Shown here one piece after another: positions 13,170-23,916 of a DNA stretch of 64,000 bases. A model generated the notes under the pieces. That model made no database searches, was not told the origin of the DNA, and was given only the letters and a program-made list of their open reading frames with translations. Numbering within the stretch: the stretch's first letter is position 1; each line of letters begins with the position of its first letter. Source of the stretch: Sipunculus nudus (taxonomy: Eukaryota; Annelida; Sipuncula; Golfingiida; Sipunculidae); assembly GCA_026874595.1 (NCBI GenBank), contig CM049322.1, positions 35,645,840 through 35,709,839 on the forward strand, given 5' to 3'. The position numbers and the translations under genes are program-made.

Positions 13170-14492
13170 TTAGATAATAATTGTTAGAGATAAGCCTCTG
13201 ATGTGACCTGTTCTTTTATTCCTGAAACCCTCTATAGTAAAGATTGCTAATCTTTCAGCTTTCATTTTCAAATCTAATAATACATGATCATAATCAACAT
13301 ATGTTGGCAATAATGAATAGAAACATATGAATATCAAAAGGTTCAATATAAAGGTAGTACAGAATAGGACAGAGGACAGTACAATATACATAAAGTATAC
13401 ACCAGTAACATGAATAGAGAACATCTAGCACATACACTTCCAAAGGTTAGTTACGTCAGCAGTAAGTCCTATCTCTATAAAGGTAGAAAGAGTGCTGATC
13501 ATATAATATGGCGGACAGTGATGTACTTGTCAGTTGTGTTGTAGGTGTAGTACCTGGAGTACATCTAGCAAGTTAGTATGAGAGATGCTCCCACACATTT
13601 TTCAAATTTTAATTAATGACCGTATCAATTATTCTATATGCAAAAAAAATTTTTTAACTTTAAATATAAAGTATAGAATACCTATCTCTTATTATATTAT
13701 GTTTTTTACCTGATTATAAAGGTTTGTACCACGAAATCTAATTAAAATAAGAAGCAAAGCAGAAAACACCTAGGGAAATTGATTCTTAGGAGTTTTTAGA
13801 GACAGGAAATAAAAACAAAATTAAAACTCTGAAGATAAATGTAACTTCTTTCGACAAAAAAGTACCAAATCTGTTATCTTTCTTGTTAATACCTGATGTT
13901 TCCTTACTCTAGGATTAAACCAAGTCTCTGTAATGTATGTAACAATAAATCAAACCTTAATCATCAACTTACAAGCTATACAAGTTATGCACATTGACTC
14001 TATTACATATCCTGACATTCCTTATCAACAGTATTTATACTGATGACTAACGGCTCATGACTTGTCCCAAATCACATTGCTGAAGTTTTCCAAAGAAATT
14101 ACCACAGTATTCTGTATATATATGTTGTACAATAGTGACCCACTGATTATTCCATGTTATCAATCCATTGGATAGTAGAATCTCTACATGTTGGCAGATG
14201 CACAATTAAAGATACTGTTTTAAGTAGAGTATCTAATGGAGAGAGCTGTCTAAACATTGACATAAATATTAATGGAAAGAGAACTTGTTGTTTTGAATTC
14301 TCTTCATAAATACAGGTGAAGTGCTATGGTGTTGATGTTATATATAATTTGATTTTTTTGGCAACATTTTAAATACATTAAGGTACAGTTAGAGGTATAC
14401 TGCTCACCAACTCCAAAAAAAAAGAATAAGCAGTCGCTTTAAGCTGAATCTATTACCATATGTGGATGAGTCTGGATCCAAAAATTATAAAA

Positions 14493-14531
<39 letters not shown>

Positions 14532-16028
14532 ATGCTATATCACAGACCTGTTAACAAAGTAATGTCCACATCAATACAAACCATAACAATAAATTCAGTC
14601 AATTAATTAACTGAGAATAAATAACGTGTTATTCAACTGATAAGCATTGTATAGACCTTATCTGTGACAATGACATATATCCCAGCTATTATTAATAACA
14701 TTTTCCATCTTCAATGTATACAATTACCTACCCCAGTCTCATATTTGTAAATAATAATCTCAAATTTAAAAAAAAAAAAAAAATTGTTACAAATAGTATT
14801 ATGCTCCCTTTGACACAGTGTTAAGTTAACAGTAATTGGAATATGCATTAATAATATTATGATACATCATATCCACCATTAGACAGACCGGAAAATCTGA
14901 ATTTGCAGATCCGGCCCTAAAAAAAGATTTATACTCGACCTATTTCATCTGCAGCTAGCTGATATGTATTATTATCATAATTTTTTAATTATGTCAGTGA
15001 TGTAAAATTGAATGAGACAGACATGTTAAATTTGGAGTGCAAAGAATTATGGATTTGAAATGGCTGAGAATATGGCTTAGCTGTCTTGTACTTGGAGTAA
15101 GTAATATTTCATGCTCCCGATTATGGTAAGCAATAAAAATCAAATAAATTGAGATTAAAAACATGATCTCCACTGTTATCCTAAAAAAAACCCCACCATT
15201 TTAGAAATTGAAGACTTTTCAGGGATTGAAAGGCTTTACCAACATCAATGCAGACTAAAAGCAATCTTAGTCTTGATAAAGAATATGTATGGTAAACTGC
15301 TGAAATATCTGACTCAGTGGTCCATTTGTAGCCTACATTGTACAGTTGTATGGCTAGCTTGATGTAAACTATAATGGTTTTGTTGTAGGTTGCTGGAGTA
15401 AATCATGTCAGTTTATTTTTAACAAACAATAATTTTAATAATCACAGTCCAAACTGTCAGTACTATCATTTTATTCCCCTGGTTAATATATGGGACTACA
15501 CTTAATACCTTTTTAAGGCTTGTATGTTGTGAATCTTGTGTATAAAATAAAAACAACTGTGTGTAAACCAAATCTCTATGCTGATGTAAGTCTTGGATGA
15601 CCAGAACCTATAATTCTTGAGAGATGAAGCATTGAACATGCAACTTCTGTGCAATTGATTTTGTCATCAACAACATTTTTAGATTGCTTTTAAAAGCCGA
15701 TTGGGAGTAGATTTAATTCACATAAAGTACATATCTCCTAATCCATGTGAAGTTCATCTTGATCTGACTGGTCATTGGTCAGTTTTGAAAATCTCTACTA
15801 ATACAGGAACGAGTGAAAATATCTTTTCAGTCTCTTAGGAAAATGATGACATAAACAAGACAACAGATGACACCATATTTTCTGGAAAAGTTAAGAAAAA
15901 AGATGAAAAGATGATGTAAAAAACAAATGTAATTTCTTTTTTTTTTATGACAAAGTTAATGCCGTGTTGTGTATTCAAATATGGAATTAAAAGAGAAAAA
16001 GAGGAAATAAATAGATAGTATTTCATTC
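13170..16028 (-). mobile_element. 5' part of the LINE, ORF1 not recognisable
   Basis: This 2.9 kb should hold ORF1 and the 5' UTR, but no frame above 85 codons and no zinc-knuckle or coiled-coil motif could be seen. A tracts on the + strand at about 14499-14528 and 14768-14783 could mark nested retroposon tails in the opposite orientation; no duplications flanking them were identified. Confidence 0.5.
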
Positions 16029-16042
16029 AACTTGCAATCTTT
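16029..16042. repeat. Target-site duplication of the LINE (right copy)
   Basis: AACTTGCAATCTTT, identical to 9290-9303. After it the left arm resumes exactly where the right-arm empty site continues (ttgagttgtcttgaag). Confidence 0.9.
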
Positions 16043-16090
16043 GAGTTGTCTTGAAGACTTCTTGTTGTTTAATTCATATGCAATGACAGG

Positions 16091-16095
<5 letters not shown>

Positions 16096-16153
<58 letters not shown>
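16096..16153. repeat. (AT)n(GT)n microsatellite
   Basis: AT run followed by a GT run in the left arm. The right-arm counterpart at about 32070-32170 is much longer in its AT part. Confidence 0.95.
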
Positions 16154-16155
<2 letters not shown>

Positions 16156-17282
16156 CCTCAGCGAGAACGGTCTATTTTGACATATACTCATGTTTCCTTT
16201 ACTAAGTTGCAGACGCAACATTAAGCAATAAAATGGAGGCTTATGGAAGACTGTAAATTTAAGTATATTCCATGACCAAGAAAGTGACAAATATTTTCCA
16301 AAATACTGCACTGTCACCTGAACTCTATGAACATAAAGTACGTTACATGACCATTAGCGAGACATCTATATTCCAGAATACTACACTGAAATGTAAATTT
16401 TATGAACATTTTAAATATCATGTGTAAGCCATGAGAGTTCCATCTGGGATCGCCTTCACACGCGTTGGACGTATTCAAAATGTGGAGCCTAAGGAATTGT
16501 TTAATTCTCTTGCACCTTTAAATTCATATAGGTAAACCTAATTATATCTCCTGTTTTATTTAAACTTTGAAAGACAGTTTTATATCAATGCATTCCTATT
16601 AGTCAAAATGACGGAAGTATGTTGCCTATTTATGGTAATCCTTAAATAGTAGTGCTTTGATATCCGATTAGCCGTTTCAGACAACGCTTCTCGTTATAAC
16701 TATTCATGCCACATTTCGGATTTACAGTTTCAGAGGGATCTACACGAACAACGTCAGGAAAGATACTCATCACATAATGTACCTTCCAGCGAACTTAAAC
16801 AGTCTTTTTATATAATAATAATAGTGTCATTCAAAGAATCTTATTTGGCTTCAAGACATTGTAAAACCAAACTAGGTGGAGGTCTAGAAATATAGGAGCA
16901 ATTATTTAACATTTTAAAATTATCAAAGGAAGATAAGACTTCGCTTCAAATAAATTGAGTCTTACCCTATTTTAAACTTAGGTTACTTTACTAAATTTCG
17001 TAGTTCTCCCACTCGCGCTCTCGTTCAAGCAAAATCGTGGTACTTGTGGCACACAGCCACAACTGATGATTTCGGCAACTTAGGTAACTATTTGTATTCT
17101 TCGTTAGCATCAAATAAATAATAAAAATATTGAAACACCTAACAAGTGTCCTCAATGCAGAATGGCCAAAAGGAATCTCTCCCACATAATAATACCCTGG
17201 CTTTTTATTCTCATTCAATAATATCACCCCATTCACTTCATTGTTCAGACGGATAAGGGTGATCTCCACCCCCTACAATGGC

Positions 17283-18018
17283 CGATGAAATGAAGGGAGA
17301 GTTTGTTGATTATACCCTGAAAAATACAAGGTCTATATACAGTGTACTTATAAGTTATCGTGATAATCAACCGGTGTGTGCTCCTAGCTCACTAAACATC
17401 ATGGACTCCCATTAGTGGTCTCTCTGAGAAGATCACCACGTTTACCCTGATGAGATTAACATATTAGGACCTGGCCCTTACAAATAAGGGACCCAGTGAC
17501 CATGGCTAGGAGATTATACAATCAGTATCATGGCATCATGGAACAAAGGCTTGTTATGTGTGAAATGTCACAAGGTAACGCTGAAGTTTGAATGTATACT
17601 AAAGATTATATTCACAAAATCAGTAAAGTTACAACAATAATTTAAATATTCATATGATTGAGAACGGCTGTTAATGAGAGAAAGAAGCCCATTGAACTCA
17701 TTAAGTGTGGCATGAAATAACAAGAATATACAGCCTATCATGCCACATCTTACACTCCAACACCACCCATGATAAAAAAGGAAAATCAGAATGATTTTCC
17801 TTTTTTAAACATGTATATGGAGTCCTTAATATTTTCCTATATAAATATGTGTATATCAATGCATAATTCATATTGGTACATTCATCTCAGAAGAACAAGG
17901 TTTGACAGGATCATACACAAGTACATAAATTTATAATCTAAATGACAAACTATGTGAATTTATGTCTTTTTAAAAAATACTTAAGCAAATTTATATTCTA
18001 GTACATATTTCTAAAATA
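17283..18018. other. Start of IR1 spacer, no gene recognised
   Basis: Unique sequence directly inside the left arm. It contains a clean hairpin at about 17775-17807 (aaaaaaggaaaatca / tgattttcctttttt, loop 3 nt). No coding exon was recognised; upstream exons of the receptor pseudogene could be here but are too decayed to call. Confidence 0.4.
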
Positions 18019-18019
18019 T

Positions 18020-18198
18020 TCATCGTATCAGTTCATTTGCTGAAGAGCAGGTGGATGCCCGAGCATCTCCCGCTTTGGGCAGACATTTCCTCGCTTTCAT
18101 TTCCCGGCCTGCTTTCCTACACAGTGCAGTATATCCTTGCACTGTCTTGACATCGTAATAAAATATTTCTCCAGGAAAAATCCTCCTTCGTAAGTCCA
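18020..18198 (-). other. 58-codon open frame of unknown meaning
   Basis: A minus-strand ATG at 18198 opens about 58 codons rich in charged residues and Cys, ending at a stop near 18020. An acceptor-like AG upstream in another frame also gives a Cys-rich read (near ILLRCQDSARIYC). No family is recognised. It sits just upstream of the receptor pseudogene but on the opposite strand, so it may be chance. Confidence 0.2.
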
Positions 18199-18469
18199 TT
18201 GCAGCGGTACTGGTACACAGTAAAATACACTACAACTCATATATATATATATACATCAATGACATTATTACACACAATTGTAATTAAAGGAAAACTGAAG
18301 TCAGACTTATTTCCAGCTTGCTTACATGCATTTTGCCAAATCTTATGATTTACATTAAAAGCCAGTCTTTTGTGTATGCATCGGTAATCAGACTCGTACA
18401 TGAAGTTAGTCTCATCTGTACCTTCCAGCAGTAAGGTCTAATATTCGTGAAAATATCAATATACAACAC

Positions 18470-18590
18470 ATAAAGCCTAGTACAAAGCGTGCGGACTATG
18501 TGCATCCGGCTCTTGCTCCTCGGAGGACGGTTCATGTCCGGCAGGATAATACAAAGCAGGCATCCAGGGACCCCTCTGTAACTCAAGGAC
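18470..18590 (+). pseudogene. EGF relic 1
   Basis: Read in one frame it gives CGLCASGSCSSEDGSCPAG, then a TAA, then a GxxGPLC ending. This is the Cys spacing of the EGF modules in the intact gene. The first half of the module is not recognisable. Confidence 0.6.
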
Positions 18591-19028
18591 TATTTGTTTT
18601 GTCCAAAGTAAACTTGTCTGCCATTTAAGCCTGATCGATTTTAGAGATTCAGAGATTCTGTTGAATTCCAGTATCTAGGGCTAGTTACATTTTCCAATAA
18701 TAAAACCAACCTGTAAAATAAATGATCATAACCTTTTACAAACTCATCCTTGTATATCCTTGCAGAACCTCTTCAAAAGAAAATGCTTTATTTTTAAGAC
18801 TACTTTTCTATGTTTACCTGTGTTCAGTATGTGTCAGTTGTGTGCATTTCATTATTTATTACATGTACTGCCAGTGATACTTGGGGCAGAACTCGATGGT
18901 ACTTGGGGAGAACAAAATGGTTATATATTCATTTATATTATATATAAGGTTATACATCCAAAACTGAAAGTTTGGTTTTCATGAAAATTTTAAAAAATCC
19001 TTTCTTGACTTATTTTCATGACTTGTAG

Positions 19029-19217
19029 CATGCAGTGAAGTATACTGGGGCAAAAAAATGTAACAATATGTGCAGACATTGTCGAAGTGGCTTCTTTAAT
19101 ACTATGAGTTCAAATGATTATGTCGTTGACTGCTTGGAAACCGTCTGGAGCATGTCAATGCCCGTTGCCCAGGAGATGCATGTGAGGATGGATATATTGG
19201 CTTCAGGTGTAAGAAAG
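19029..19217 (+). pseudogene. EGF relic 2
   Basis: Acceptor AG at 19027-19028 and donor GTGATT at 19218. The exon begins ACSEVYWGKK, shifts frame at an A7 tract (19051-19057) to CNNMCRHC, then shifts back to end CPGDACEDGYIGFRCKK. The start and end have the phase 1-1 pattern of the intact EGF exons, but an in-frame TAA follows the A tract. Confidence 0.75.
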
Positions 19218-19845
19218 GTGATTAGGACAGTATGAATATTTGTTTTAAACCCTTCTTTTCCATAATGAAATAAATATGTATACAGACGAAAACGGTAACA
19301 AAGATAGACCAGAGTATAAGGTGCATGGAGAAAAAAAAAACAGTCGAATCTTTATTAGACCTTGGATCGCAGTTGTGGTCAAAAATGATGTAAAAGCTAT
19401 CGTCGCAAACATTTTTCAGCTGTCCTTCATATTTTAACATGTATAGACAGCATACAAGCTTATAACTAGATAATAGGCATACTTCATGTATTTTGAAAAT
19501 ACAAATATAAAACTTGCTTTGATAATGTTTTATCTGGATATTTAATCATTTCAAAGAAAGTTCACTCTTGTATTAGAAGTGGACACTTTTATGATAGAAA
19601 TGTACAAATAATCCTTGATATGTTTCCATAGATTTAGCTATCTCAGCATTCAAGTCTTGTGTGTAATGTAATCATGTAATGTGAGCTGTCATTATCAAAA
19701 ATGCACCAAAGTATCTCTGACACAAGAAGGACGATTCCTTCTTAAATGATATTTATCATGACAAACTTGACCTCCCTGACACTTTGCAATTAAGTCTAAT
19801 TATAATACATATGATGGCGTTAACGTCTGCCTTCCAGTGTAACAG

Positions 19846-19981
19846 TGTGCTCAGAAGGCAGATGGGAACCTGGTTGTTTCAAAGAAAGCGGTAACTGTAA
19901 CAAAACCTCGTGTCACGTAGCAAATGGAACCTGTACTTCTGGGTCATGCGTAGACGGCTATATTGATGACGTGTGATATCG
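19846..19981 (+). pseudogene. EGF relic 3
   Basis: After an AG at 19844-19845 the frame reads VCSEGRWEPGCFKESGNC, then a CTSGSCVDGYIDD ending. One extra base shifts the final Cys codon and creates a TGA just before the donor (GTAAAA at 19982). The rest of the module is well preserved. Confidence 0.8.
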
Positions 19982-20000
19982 GTAAAAAAAGCAATGAACG

Positions 20001-20008
<8 letters not shown>

Positions 20009-20057
<49 letters not shown>

Positions 20058-20060
20058 GGG
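20009..20060. repeat. (AT)n(GA)n microsatellite
   Basis: AT run followed by GA run inside the pseudogene, between EGF relics 3 and 4. A second AT array lies at about 20146-20188. Confidence 0.95.
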
Positions 20061-20135
20061 GATGTATGAATAGCCATGCTGGTTCATGCCATCGGGATAG
20101 AAATAGTGTGTTCTGTGTATTCTAGTTCTATTCCT

Positions 20136-20191
<56 letters not shown>

Positions 20192-20347
20192 TATTATTAC
20201 ATATATAAAGTGAAACCGATCTATTGGACACCTCCATGAGGGGTCAATGTCATACATAAGATATTCATGAATTAGGGTCATATACTATTTCAAATAATTG
20301 ATTTAGCAAAGACGTTTTTTAGAAGTGTTTTATGATATTTGATTTAG

Positions 20348-20477
20348 TTTGTCCTTGTGGTTGGTGGGGAATTAACTGCCTCAGTAACTGCTGGATGTCT
20401 CAAAATGGACCACGGGACCTCACAGATGACCACTATCCATCTGGTTACAAAACATATAGATGTGAAAAACGTGGGAA
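20348..20477 (+). pseudogene. EGF relic 4
   Basis: After an AG at 20346-20347 the frame reads VCPCGWWGINCLSNC, then a degraded centre and a PSGYKTYRCEK ending. The central cysteines of the EGF pattern are lost and the donor is weak. Confidence 0.65.
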
Positions 20478-20886
20478 ATTCGACGGTCTTACCTTGCATG
20501 ACTATCTTTATTTTCCAATGTAAATATATATATATTATATATTACAGGAACTTGATACACTTTTTTATTATCAAGTTAAATAATGCATTATTCACCATTC
20601 TCGCAAGCGCCTTGAAAAAAAAGGAAAGAGTATCAGTGAGTTAAAATATTCCTAGAGGACTGCTCCAGATCATTTTAAAATAGGAACCAATAACCCATAA
20701 CGGTTTATAAACGTTTGTTGGAGTGAATATTAAGGCACATATAAACGAACAAATTAAATATCATGTATTTTCATAATTATTTCTGAACACATACGATCAT
20801 TAATAATTCATTTGTTTTAATATCGGAGCATGTGCAAATGAAAGGCAACAAAGCAACAGACTTTTTTTTTCTGAAACAGTCCCCTC

Positions 20887-21097
20887 TTTGTCGTGGACTG
20901 AACCTTAATGTGCCCCGTTTGCCGGGCCTGGAGACCTAAGATTTCGGACGTCAATCTGGCGGAAATATTTCCGAGAAGCCGAACAAAGTTAAATGTGAAA
21001 ATCCTGCTTGGTTAATTCTGACCGCATGTACGGCTAAAATCCTTGCCATCCTCGCTTTCATAGCCGTCATTTTTTAGTTTGAGTGCTACAAAAAGAA
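20887..21097 (+). pseudogene. Transmembrane exon relic
   Basis: It ends with a hydrophobic stretch (AWLILTACTAKILAILAFIA, then VIF), an in-frame TAG, and FECYKK before a GTAAGT donor at 21098. The phase 2 donor equals that of the transmembrane exon of the intact receptor (55066). The tail exon at 21367-21379 then reads EKM-stop, comparable to the short tail of the intact gene. Confidence 0.7.
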
Positions 21098-21379
21098 GTA
21101 AGTTTAAACATATATTATATAACTTTGTCGGCCTTTCGTGGTAGGCATTGTGTTCTAAATAGGTTATATTAGCTAGTCAAGAAATAACTAGTGAAGGAAG
21201 TAATATTCCTGTGTCATATTTTACCTTTTATGCTCATACACAAACAATATTATTATCTTAAAGCACTGTATTTACATTCTAATTATTTACATTTAATACA
21301 ATAATATCAACAAAGATTGTTTTGGGACAGAATGTTAATTTAATTGTTTAATTTGAATATTAACAGAGAAAAGATGTAA

Positions 21380-22280
21380 GCTACATGACAAGATGAAAAA
21401 GGGTAAATATGCTTGGTCTTGTATATCGTGCCGAGTAATTATGGGGTTTAAAATCGTACCTCCTAATTTTAAATAAAGTTTCACCTGGTCACACTTATTT
21501 GAAAACTCAATATATTTTATCGTAATTTCTTATAATAGCCAATAAAAGAGCAAAACTTTATTCCATTAATCTTGTGTTAAGATCATGCTTTATATAATAC
21601 AGTATAAAAGAATTGTACATTTATAGTTACAAAGCTGTTCAAATCATAGGTTATTTGTATTTTGATAACAAATAATACAAATTATGCTAGTTGTCATCTG
21701 AATCGTTAATTATTTCTCCATTTTGCATTTAACACATTCTCCATGTAGCAGAATCTATCCCCCAATTTGCCCTTAGTACTCATTCGAACCGCGGAACCTA
21801 TTCCCGCTTTGCACTTAAAACTATCGGAAGTAGCATTATATATTACCCCTTTACGCTTAAAACTTAAACAAGTGGCAGTATCTACCTCTTTTTTTCCTCC
21901 ATTACATTTTATTAACTAGCAGTATCTACTCTTTTTTATTCTTTATAGGTCTACTTTATCAGGAACAGTTTATATATAATCACCATTAAGGGGCACCTTT
22001 AACGGTCCAGCATATGCTGTATTATGTAAACTATGTTCAGAAACGATTTACATAGGCGAATCAAGCCTCTTGTATAGTCTGAGACTGTATGGGTCCATTT
22101 ATGCGAAAGACACAAATTACCGGTGTGGAAAATTTCTCTAAAAAAATTCACGTCAGAATGCATACGCTTTCCAAACGGTCATCTAACCGACGCACGTCAA
22201 AGACTGCAAAGTGAACCAACATTGGTTGTTAAGTTGAAGCCTATAATAAAAAGGCCGAATTAGTGTAGACGGGGATGTAT
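21380..22280. other. Spacer sequence, nothing recognised
   Basis: AT-rich sequence after the pseudogene with no frame above 60 codons and no splice-bounded domain exon recognised. Confidence 0.4.
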
Positions 22281-22915
22281 TTCCGTAGGAATTTGATGCC
22301 AAAAATTGGGAAAATGACTGATTTAGCTTAAGCAGGATATGGACTAATGAAAAATGTTAGGTAACAAATTTTCAGATCCCTCTAACACCAAAAATCCAAG
22401 ATGGCCGCCTTCACCCATGGGAAATATTGAGTGTTGGGGATATAGTGTACTTGCACGTGTAACAGAACGTTTTCTCAGGAATTGAATAAGATATTGCTTT
22501 CAATTTATTTGCACTTAAGCTGATAAATGAATGCAGGTTATAATTTTTTATGAACCCTGTGACCCTAAGGAATCCAAGATGGCCACAAATGCAGTCTTAA
22601 CATAGATATAATGCAATTATACTGTAATTGTCGCTTAAAACTTTATGATATTGGATCGATTTATATGTTTTTGAATGTGTTCTGTCGATTGCAACTAAAG
22701 AGGAGTTTTTATGAAAATGTTTTATGTTTTTTTATGTAACCCTAGGGAATCCAAAACGGCGGCCATGGCGATCTTAACATTGAGATAATGATATAATAGT
22801 ATAACTGTCGCATTAAACGTAATGATATTAGATAATTGGAACCATTTATACTTTTTTAATGTGTTCTGTTTATTGCAACTAAAAAGGAGTTGTCGGAGAA
22901 CACAGAGGGTACGCA
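22280..22915 (+). repeat. Interspersed repeat with YY1-like motifs and an internal ~177 bp tandem duplication
   Basis: AATCCAAGATGGCCGCC at 22393-22409, with variants at 22571 and about 22748. The last two head two units of about 177 bp (roughly 22535-22712 and 22713-22890) that share the following 130 bp. A further copy lies inverted at 26545-26700. AAGATGGCnGC is the core recognised by the YY1 transcription factor in animals. Element class is unknown. Confidence 0.55.
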
Positions 22916-23649
22916 AGGTTAAAGTCAAATATATGTAAAATATGTATGTATAATACTTCAAAGCATAAAAATATCTTTGGCACTACACTGTCATATGTGA
23001 TATGGTGATCAAAAGGAAATAGACTTTATGAAATTGATGCTCGTGGTCGCTGTTTCTATATTGCAGATTTGCTCATAGTAGTACTACATGGTCTTCCATA
23101 TTATAACAAAACAAACATTCAGAATCAATTTGTATGGTTATATGGATGATTCCAATATTCCAAAAGCCTTGTTATTGGTCTTGATACAGAAAGATTCTTG
23201 ATACTGAAATAATCGTGTTATATTAAACTATTCCAAGTAACCTGTAGAACAGTGGGATCGGTAGAAACCGTTGTCTGGACATTTTATATTTCTATATAGT
23301 ATATCTGAATATGAGCTAAAACAGGTCTAATTGTTACATGTTATATATAAGGTACCCCCAACAGCTATAAAAAAAGGACAAATAATGCACACAAAAAAAA
23401 GTAATCAGCCATTTTTGATCAGCAGAAAAGAAGGCACATCTGCATATGTAAAATGGCATATGAGTACGCATAATTCTTAAAGGAAAGTTTGCACATTATA
23501 GGAATACAAATATCTCCATGGTATACTTGTTGGATAAAACGAACCATGTAGAGCCGGGCATAAAGGCTAACACCACGGATAGAATATTTTTTAAATATTT
23601 TTTTTGTGGGAGGTAGATGCTTCCATTGATTAATGCAAACTCCATATAT

Positions 23650-23860
23650 GTACATCTGCAGATTTCCATTCCGATTTCGGACTACGTGACAGGACAGTAT
23701 CACACGCTTCCTCTCATTTCATATCCTGGCGTTGTCCCAGCCCAAATGACTACTGCACCTGCGGGTCCTGGGTGCGTAATCTTCCCCATTGCTGAGCCAT
23801 ACCACAGAGAATCCCCTGAAAAGCGCACTCATTTGTGAGTGAAAAACGGCTGTTGAGCAC
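23650..23860 (+). repeat. SINE-like repeat copy
   Basis: It shares 'cagtatcacacgcttcctct', a 'tgcacctgcggg' block and the 'gcgcact...gtgag' block with the repeat at 63.72-64.0 kb, and the first blocks with minus-strand copies at about 45.83 and 50.62 kb. Short frames in it are repeat translation and not genes. Confidence 0.7.
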
Positions 23861-23916
23861 GACCTTCCAGTTCCAGATGGAATCATTGTCGAGCGTGTAT
23901 CAACCAGAGGATGCAA

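Larger units (their letters stand above)
9304..16028 (-). mobile_element. L1/Tx1-type LINE inserted in the left arm only
   Basis: About 6.7 kb in minus orientation, starting (at its 3' end) with a T tract at 9301-9322 that is the poly(A) tail, and bounded by a 14 bp target-site duplication. It carries an apurinic endonuclease plus reverse transcriptase frame ending in a CCHC-like region, the layout of L1-clade (Tx1-like) non-LTR elements. The right arm has the intact empty site, so insertion came after the arms separated or occurred on one haplotype. Several frameshifts show that this copy is dead. Confidence 0.92.
316..17282. repeat. Left arm of ~10.3 kb inverted repeat IR1
   Basis: The reverse complement of this interval matches 30938-41263 from end to end. 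The outer ends are 316 and 41263 (shared 'tactaaggcatat'); the inner ends are 17282 and 30938 (shared 'cccctacaatggc'). Sampled stretches agree at about 95%, with single-base changes, microsatellite length changes and a few indels. The only large difference is the LINE at 9304-16028, present only in this arm; without it the arm is about 10.24 kb. No target-site duplication is seen outside the outer ends, so this looks like an inverted segmental duplication and not a transposon with long terminal repeats. An assembly join of divergent haplotypes is an alternative. Confidence 0.93.
18470..21379 (+). pseudogene. Decayed 3' half of a paralogous EGF-repeat membrane receptor
   Basis: Four degraded laminin-type EGF exons (near 18470, 19029, 19846, 20348), a transmembrane exon (20887-21097) and a tiny tail exon (21367-21379) lie in order on the + strand. 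This matches the 3' half of the intact receptor at 41-55 kb. Splice sites and phases still correspond (phase 1 EGF exons; phase 2 after the transmembrane exon). Each large exon has a stop, frameshift or lost cysteine, so it is a dead copy. Its 5' part (lectin and SRCR) was not found. Confidence 0.8.
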
